Source of the DNA: DATFLS01 sp964413425
GTDB lineage: Bacteria > Fidelibacterota > JAANXI01
Assembly: GCA_964413425.1 (NCBI GenBank)
Contig: CAYPST010000050.1
Span: 1 to 28,640 of the forward strand
Direction: 5' to 3'
Length of the DNA stretch: 28,640 nt
Every line of letters starts with the position of its first letter. The first letter of the stretch is position 1. A model generated the notes under the pieces. The model was not told the DNA's origin and ran no database searches. It was given only the letters and a program-made list of their open reading frames with translations. The position numbers and the translations under genes were made by a program. Shown here piece by piece: positions 24,268 to 28,640 of the stretch.

Positions 24268-24475
24268 GAGTCTGTTTAGAAAACGCCTCGCCCCGAAGAA
24301 TCATTTGGGGTAACATACAAGGGATGCCTTCGGCAAAGAGATCCCTTCGGGACAAAGATAATTGAACATATATCTGCCAATGTACCGTCATACATTTGAC
24401 ATATATCTCATATGCATAATAAACATAAGTCAGGTTCGACATTTTGTCTCGGACGCCAGTTTTCTAAACACTCTC
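24268..24475 (-). mobile_element. MITE-like element, copy 3 (208 bp) with 8-bp target duplication
   Basis: Terminal repeats GAGTCTGTTTAGAAAAC (24268-24284) and GTTTTCTAAACACTCTC (24459-24475) match at 15 of 17 positions when inverted. ATCTGATT is directly repeated on both flanks (24260-24267 and 24476-24483), a clean 8-bp target duplication. On the minus strand the interior lines up with copies 1 and 2, ending in TTTGTCCCGAAGGGATCTC and GGGGCGAGGCGTTTTCT. It sits 17 bp after the ApbE stop and carries no ORF of protein character. Confidence 0.82.
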
Positions 24476-24605
24476 ATCTGATTACAATACTTCAACGGTT
24501 ACCGGGATTAGAACGGATGACCAATGAATATGCGATTCATCGTGAATAAATCCCTGTCAGAATGCGAGCAAATCCAATCAGGGAACGCGCTTGAACAGGT
24601 AGATG
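24476..24605. other. Intergenic, between element copy 3 and the HNH gene
   Basis: Starts with the right target duplication of the element. No gene or clear stem was seen, and it would contain the terminator of the minus-strand HNH gene. Confidence 0.3.
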
Positions 24606-25133
24606 TTAAATATGCGTCCAGGTTTTCCGATTCACAATGTTGGAGATATGAGCCTTGCTGACCTTGTACTCCTCGGCGAGTTCTTTTTGGGTCTTACTGC
24701 CTTCTGCCACCAGACGCCGGATACGTTTCACGTCCTGTGCAGTTAATTGTGCTTGTGGATGACGTTCTCCAAGCGTTTCATGCCGGCGGGCAAGTTGGGT
24801 TTCTTTGGAAGCTTCTGCCCGTTTATCAGCATAAATATGGTTGGGGTTCATGCACAAATTCGTGTTACAGGTATGCCGAATAACCCAATCTTTGCCCAGG
24901 TGGTTCTTATAATATAACCGATAAAGAATTCGGGTTGCCGGCATTTGTTTACCATCACCATAGAAGACCGGATAATCACCCCGCATCACACTGCCTTCCC
25001 ATTGCCAGCATCGGTCAGGATCGGTTTCTTTGATTAAATCCATAAATTTTCGCCGGGCTCGATGGGATAAGGGTTGACGTTTATCAATGGTTCGACTGTG
25101 CTTATTTCTCCTGCGTTTCACTGCCTTGTTCAT
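24606..25133 (-). CDS. HNH endonuclease with C-terminal helix-turn-helix
   Basis: A 175-residue protein, the only gene on the minus strand. The N-terminus is very basic. Residues 40-100 form an HNH nuclease of the phage/homing type: CWQWEG near 42, then TRILYRLYY, then RHTCNTNLCMNPNH with His87 and Asn98-His99 and a possible zinc pair Cys89/Cys94. Residues 127-172 are a helix-turn-helix (QLTAQDVKRIRRLVAEGSKTQKELAEEYKVSKAHISNIVNRKTW). This two-part build is common in mobile HNH genes of phages. There are no phage genes nearby, so it is probably a stray selfish gene placed next to the MITE-like copy 3. All key residues are intact. Confidence 0.85.
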   Translation of the reverse strand: MNKAVKRRRNKHSRTIDKRQPLSHRARRKFMDLIKETDPDRCWQWEGSVMRGDYPVFYGDGKQMPATRILYRLYYKNHLGKDWVIRHTCNTNLCMNPNHIYADKRAEASKETQLARRHETLGERHPQAQLTAQDVKRIRRLVAEGSKTQKELAEEYKVSKAHISNIVNRKTWTHI

Positions 25134-25470
25134 TTTTTAGTCTACCTGCCTCGTTTTAGTTTTGCACTGATATATAATAATTGTTTTTAGAGGGATTTGT
25201 TCCGGGATAGTTACAATTACGTCATAATACACTCTCCGGGGTCTTAGATATTTTGGGATTGGCGCTTGCACAGTTAAACCACCGGACGTGAATTTCTATA
25301 TTATACCGGCAACGTTTTTTCACTTTGGCTGTTATCCGAAGATTATTACTTTTATTTTCGTCCGCTTTTCCCGATTGCTGTATGACGGTGATTACTGCCA
25401 GGATATGAGAAGAAGAATAATAGGCTTGCGAAAAGCGTAGTACAAACCCTATAACACCGAGAGGGATACT
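25134..25470. other. Divergent intergenic region
   Basis: About 337 bp between the HNH gene and the amidohydrolase gene, which point away from each other. It must hold both promoters. It is AT-rich around 25160-25200 (TATATAATAATTG). No palindrome or repeat stands out. Confidence 0.4.
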
Positions 25471-26316
25471 TTGGCTCTGATGAAATTGGATGCCCATCAA
25501 CATTTTTGGAGGTACAATCCGGAAGAGTACACATGGATTGATGATACACTAGAGGAGATCAAAAGGGATTTTCTGCCGGAACATCTGGATCAGGAACTGA
25601 AAGCGGCTGAAATCGATGGGAGTATTTCGGTTCAGGCGCGTCAAGCCTTAAAGGAAACTGCCTGGATAATGGAGCTTGCCCAGGATTACGAATTTATTCA
25701 GGGAGTTGTAGGGTGGATTCCCCTCACCAGCCTGCGGTGCGGGAAGTATCTGGAGTTATATTCACTCAATCCTTGCTTTAAAGGCGTACGGCATGTCATC
25801 CAGGACGAACCGGATGATGAGTTCATCTTACGAGAAGATTTTAATCAGGGGATCAGGCAGCTGAAGGAGTATGAACTGGTCTACGAAATTCTGGTATATG
25901 AACGTCAGCTCCCTCAGACGATAGAGTTTGTCGACAGGCATCCCGATCAACTATTTATACTGGATCATATCGGGAAGCCTCAAATTCAAGAGGGACTGCA
26001 CACTCCCTGGCGGAAAAATATACAGCAGCTTGCTGAACGTGAACACGTCTTCTGTAAACTTTCCGGCATGGTGACGGAGGCGGATTATATACATTGGACT
26101 GCTGAACAGTTAACACCATATTTTGAAATAGTGCTGGAGGCTTTCTGGCCGGAGCGGATCATGTTTGGCTCAGATTGGCCCGTCTGTCTTGCTGCAACAG
26201 ACTATCAGACCTGGTTTGATGTTGTGGAGACATGGAGTTCGGCATTATCAGACCATGAACGCCGGCGAATACTGGGAGAGACTGCCAGCGAGGTATATAA
26301 AATTGAGGGATCGTGA
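25471..26316 (+). CDS. Amidohydrolase_2 family lactonase (L-fuconolactonase-like)
   Basis: A 281-residue TIM-barrel hydrolase of the PF04909 family. It probably opens a sugar lactone, as L-fuconolactonase or L-rhamnonolactonase does. TTG at 25471 has GAGAGGG six bases upstream and is the likely start. ATG at 25480 gives the usual family beginning MKLDAHQHFW. The metal-site residues are visible: His9 and His11 in DAHQHFW, the His in LDHIGKP, and Asp in FGSDWPV. The Y-N-P-E-E-Y-T-W-I-D block is typical of the fuconolactonase clade. It lies before the remains of a sugar ABC transporter, so both likely belonged to one deoxy-sugar or lactone use locus. Confidence 0.86.
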   Translation: MALMKLDAHQHFWRYNPEEYTWIDDTLEEIKRDFLPEHLDQELKAAEIDGSISVQARQALKETAWIMELAQDYEFIQGVVGWIPLTSLRCGKYLELYSLNPCFKGVRHVIQDEPDDEFILREDFNQGIRQLKEYELVYEILVYERQLPQTIEFVDRHPDQLFILDHIGKPQIQEGLHTPWRKNIQQLAEREHVFCKLSGMVTEADYIHWTAEQLTPYFEIVLEAFWPERIMFGSDWPVCLAATDYQTWFDVVETWSSALSDHERRRILGETASEVYKIEGS

Positions 26317-26463
26317 ATTGTATCTATGAGCTGAACGTTCCAGGTGAACGATACAATTCACAGGCATACAGCCAGGAATGAAGTGATCAGCGGCCGTGTG
26401 TGCGTCAGCGTGCCCCGCTGTCCTGTTGCCTTTGATTCTTAGAAATTTATGGGAGGTTTTGCA

Positions 26464-27055
26464 ATGAATACACGGTTCAGAATTTTATTGAGTTCCCTTG
26501 TTTTGTTTGGGCTGTTCTCATGCGGAGGGCAGGACAGACAGAGTGGCAAACCCACGATTGCTGTCATTCCCAAGGGGACAACTCTGCTTTTCTGGCAGTC
26601 GGTGCATGCAGGCGCTATCAAGGCTGCCGGGGAGATGGAGGTGAATATCAATTGGATCGGTCCTGAACGGGAAGATGCCCGACAGCAGCAGATTGGTATT
26701 GTTGATAACCAGGCCATTAATCAGCTTGACGGGATCGTGCTGGCGCCGCTGGATGCCATGGCATTGCGGCGTCCGGTTGAGGCTGCTGGCAGGAGAGGTT
26801 ACGTTTGTCGGATTTCACGCCAGCGATGCACTGGTGGAAGGATTGCGCCAGAGCGATATCGATGGCCTGGTCGTACAGAATCCGTTCCGGATGGGGTATC
26901 TGGGAGTGAAAACTCTCGTGCAGTATTTGCGGGGTGAAGAAGTTCCGCGAAGAATAGATACCGGGGTGCCCTTTATCACTCGAGACAATCTCGATCAACC
27001 GGAAATCGAGCAGCTGATCAATCCGGATATTGACAAATGGCTCAGTCAGCGATGA
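26464..27055 (+). pseudogene. Decayed sugar ABC transporter substrate-binding protein
   Basis: Remains of an RbsB-type binding lipoprotein. The start at 26464 has GGGAGG upstream and encodes a signal with lipobox FSC, then KPTIAVIPKGTTLLFWQSVHAGAIKAA and LDGIVLAPLDAMALRRPVEAA. At about 26783-26800 the reading shifts to another frame. That frame continues as the C-terminal part, GEVTFVGFHASDALVEGLRQSDIDGLVVQNPF...NPDI, to the stop at 27055. Compared with the usual about 320 residues, roughly 130 residues of the middle (end of lobe 1 and most of lobe 2) are missing. So an internal out-of-frame deletion has removed function. Both ends are well conserved, so the event is recent or an assembly artefact. 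Reading on in the first frame would give junk to 26937. Confidence 0.85.
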
Positions 27056-27375
27056 TGATCACTGATCGGATCCGGCCGAAGCTGCAAATGATGGATATTT
27101 CCAAACGGTTTGGAGCCACCGTTGCCCTGCAGGGGGTGAATTTCGATGTTTTTCCCGGTGAGGTGCATGCCCTGGTAGGCGAGAATGGCGCGGGAAGCCT
27201 CGCCGGGGGAGCAGGGTCGATCCTGGGAAGTCTGGTGGGGGCTATTATTATGACGATAATCCGGGTCGGCAGTCAATTGAACGGCTGGCCCACCTGGGTC
27301 ACACAGGTGGCAACGGGAGCAATTATTGTCGTAGCGGTGGCGGTGGATCGAATACGGCATCGGCAGGCTGAATAA
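27052..27375 (+). pseudogene. Fusion remnant: start of sugar ABC ATPase joined to end of permease
   Basis: An open 107-residue frame made of two broken genes. Residues 1-48 are the N-terminus of an RbsA/MglA-type ATPase (MMDISKRFGATVALQGVNFDVFPGEVHALVGENGAG) and stop exactly within Walker A, before the Lys-Ser/Thr. From residue 49 it is the C-terminal end of an RbsC-type permease (SLAGGAGSILGSLVGAIIMTIIRVGSQLNGWPTWVTQVATGAIIVVAVAVDR). The junction is near 27196. The start overlaps the upstream stop in ATGA, as in an intact operon. About 450 residues of ATPase and about 270 of permease are gone. It cannot transport, but a short membrane peptide could still be made. Confidence 0.85.
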
Positions 27376-27611
27376 GGGAATTCCGCACCAGTATGAATTT
27401 ATTCGGGATGGAAAATACAAACGCAGAAAGATCGGAAGAGAGAGAAATGAAACATGATCACATTCCGAAGTGCTTCCACGGACATTTCACTCAACATTGG
27501 TAGATATTTTTCATTATATTAGACCATAGTAAAATGGTTGAATATTAACTTGCAGTATCAATCTGCCGGCGGAACTCAAGCTATGAAATATCAATATCAG
27601 GAGTGGTTACT
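27376..27611. other. Intergenic region, nothing recognised
   Basis: No gene or repeat seen. The region is AT-rich near 27500-27550 and ends in the CAGGAG ribosome site of the next gene. Confidence 0.35.
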
Positions 27612-28475
27612 ATGACCTTAACTGTCAACGGAGAAGAAATCAGAGAGCCTGAAATCCGGGAAGAGATGGAACGAATTCGTTCTGATTATGAGCGAGTCTT
27701 TCAGGATATGGACCCGGTACTTCGCGAGGCGCAATTGTTAGAATGGTCCCGGGAGAATGTTATCGAACGCAAGCTCATACAGCAGGAAGCGTTAAGTGAT
27801 TCGGAACCTGTCTCTGAGAAAAAAGTCGAGACGACTTTACGCGATCTCAAAAAGCAGCATGGCGGAGAAGAAAAGTTTTACGAGCAACTGAACCTGTCGA
27901 AAGAGGACGAACCCGTACTGAAAGAAGACATCCGCCTGCAGTTGAAAGTGGAGCGTTTGTTAGAGAGAGTTCGGAATCAGGTATCGGAGCCAACCGAAGA
28001 AGAGATCCGGGCATATTATGACGGGAACTCCGAACAATACATGGCTCCTGAGCAGGTCCACGCCGCTCATATCGTAAAACACATCCAGCAATCGGCAGAT
28101 GAGCCGCTTGCGCGGAAAACGCTGCAGGAGGCCCAGCAGAAACTGGAGAAGGGGGCAGATTTCCTTGAAACAGCGGCTGAATATTCGGATTGCCCTCCGA
28201 ATGAAGTAGATCTCGGTTATTTCCCGCGCGGAAGAATGGTCGAACGATTCGAAAAGGTGGTTTTTAACATGGAACCGGGCCAGGTAAGCGATATTTTTTC
28301 CACGGAATTTGGGATGCATATCACCAAGGTGTTTGACAGGAAAGCTCCGGAAAAATACCCTCTGGAGCAGGTCAAAGAGGATGTTGTCCAGGAGCTGACT
28401 GAAGAAAAGAGAAAAACAGCTGTGGAGCAGTATATCGATGGGTTAAAAGAAAAAGCCAGCATTAAAGATGGATAA
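27612..28475 (+). CDS. Parvulin-type peptidyl-prolyl isomerase (SurA/PpiC-like)
   Basis: A 287-residue chaperone-isomerase. The ATG at 27612 is chosen: AGGAG lies eight bases upstream, and the GTG at 27603 overlaps that site. Residues 1-125 are a helical SurA-N-like region rich in Glu/Lys. EEIRAYYDGNSEQY links to the parvulin domain at about 143-240: VHAAHIVKHI, KGADFLETAAEYSDCP, VDLGYFPRGRMVERFEKVVFNMEPGQVSDIFSTEFGMHITKV. The domain is complete. There is no signal peptide, which is unusual for this architecture, so it should act in the cytoplasm unless exported another way. Its role is probably protein folding. Confidence 0.85.
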   Translation: MTLTVNGEEIREPEIREEMERIRSDYERVFQDMDPVLREAQLLEWSRENVIERKLIQQEALSDSEPVSEKKVETTLRDLKKQHGGEEKFYEQLNLSKEDEPVLKEDIRLQLKVERLLERVRNQVSEPTEEEIRAYYDGNSEQYMAPEQVHAAHIVKHIQQSADEPLARKTLQEAQQKLEKGADFLETAAEYSDCPPNEVDLGYFPRGRMVERFEKVVFNMEPGQVSDIFSTEFGMHITKVFDRKAPEKYPLEQVKEDVVQELTEEKRKTAVEQYIDGLKEKASIKDG

Positions 28476-28531
28476 AATAATACCTCTCACCTGTGATGGA
28501 TATATGAACATCAGGATTTATTGGGGCAGAG

Positions 28532-28640
28532 ATGAGATATTTTCTTCGTTTCTTCGGTGAGTACGAAGGATATCGGATGGTTATCTCAAGTGCACTCTTT
28601 GTGCCGGCGAATGTAATTGACATGAGTCTGTTTAGAAAAC
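28532..28640 (+). CDS. Partial ORF running into element copy 4 and the window edge
   Basis: An open frame from ATG 28532 (MRYFLRFFGEYEGYRMVISS...) reaches the right edge. The first residues resemble the cytoplasmic start of a membrane protein such as an ABC-type exporter, but there is too little to identify it. The last 17 bases are the terminal repeat of a MITE-like element, so the gene may be cut or tailed by the insertion. Confidence 0.35.
   Translation, partial: MRYFLRFFGEYEGYRMVISSALFVPANVIDMSLFRK
28624..28640 (-). mobile_element. MITE-like element, copy 4, start only
   Basis: GAGTCTGTTTAGAAAAC at the window edge is identical over 17 bases to the left end of copy 3 (24268-24284). Only the end is inside the window. 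The orientation is that of copy 3. Confidence 0.65.

Overview
The window looks like the chromosome of an uncultured heterotrophic bacterium from the broad FCB/PVC neighbourhood (Calditrichota, KSB1, Latescibacterota, Planctomycetota-like lineages). This assignment is an inference. It rests on many exported Gfo/Idh/MocA oxidoreductases, DUF1080 lipoproteins, BACON domains, a TIGR03663/Agl23-type membrane protein and repeat families with GTCCC...GGGAC stems. Clear Shine-Dalgarno sites before most genes argue against a typical Bacteroidota member. Nearly all genes lie on the plus strand.

Layout. Positions 1-950 hold no convincing gene but are packed with repeats: GTCCC/GGGAC palindromes in a longer direct repeat, then seven exact 21-bp periods encoding a heptad pattern. 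Positions 1002-4300 carry a thioredoxin-like protein coupled to a PfkB 1-phosphofructokinase, a DPG-synthase-like GT2 glycosyltransferase and an exported endonuclease/exonuclease/phosphatase lipoprotein. A two-BACON lipoprotein follows. Positions 5545-10490 carry a tight run: Tat-exported oxidoreductase, Tat-exported TIM-barrel isomerase/epimerase (ATGA overlap), a second Tat-exported oxidoreductase and a Sec-exported oxidoreductase. Positions 11040-20251 carry a GntR/LacI (AraR-type) regulator, two DUF1080 lipoproteins flanking a HEAT-repeat lipoprotein, a fourth exported oxidoreductase and an MFS transporter. Together 5545-20251 reads as a periplasmic oxidise / cleave / rehydrate / reduce pathway for glycosides via 3-keto sugars, with its own regulator and importer.

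Positions 20733-24250 form a separate, partly coupled cluster: a Q/E-linker lipoprotein with a discoidin-like domain, a TIGR03663-type multi-pass glycosyltransferase-like protein and a cytoplasmic-looking ApbE. Then come a lone minus-strand HNH endonuclease, an L-fuconolactonase-type amidohydrolase, and the remains of a sugar ABC transporter operon. In that operon the binding protein has lost its middle and frame, and the start of the ATPase is fused to the end of the permease. A parvulin-type prolyl isomerase and the start of a further ORF close the window.

The most novel-looking structure is a family of short non-coding elements with 17-bp terminal inverted repeats based on GAGWSTGTTTAGAAAAC. 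There are three complete copies (10712-11011, 18476-18643, 24268-24475) and a fourth entering at 28624. One copy has a perfect 8-bp flanking duplication. They look like MITEs, sit between operons and carry the same GTCCC...GGGAC-type stems as the repeats at the start of the window.
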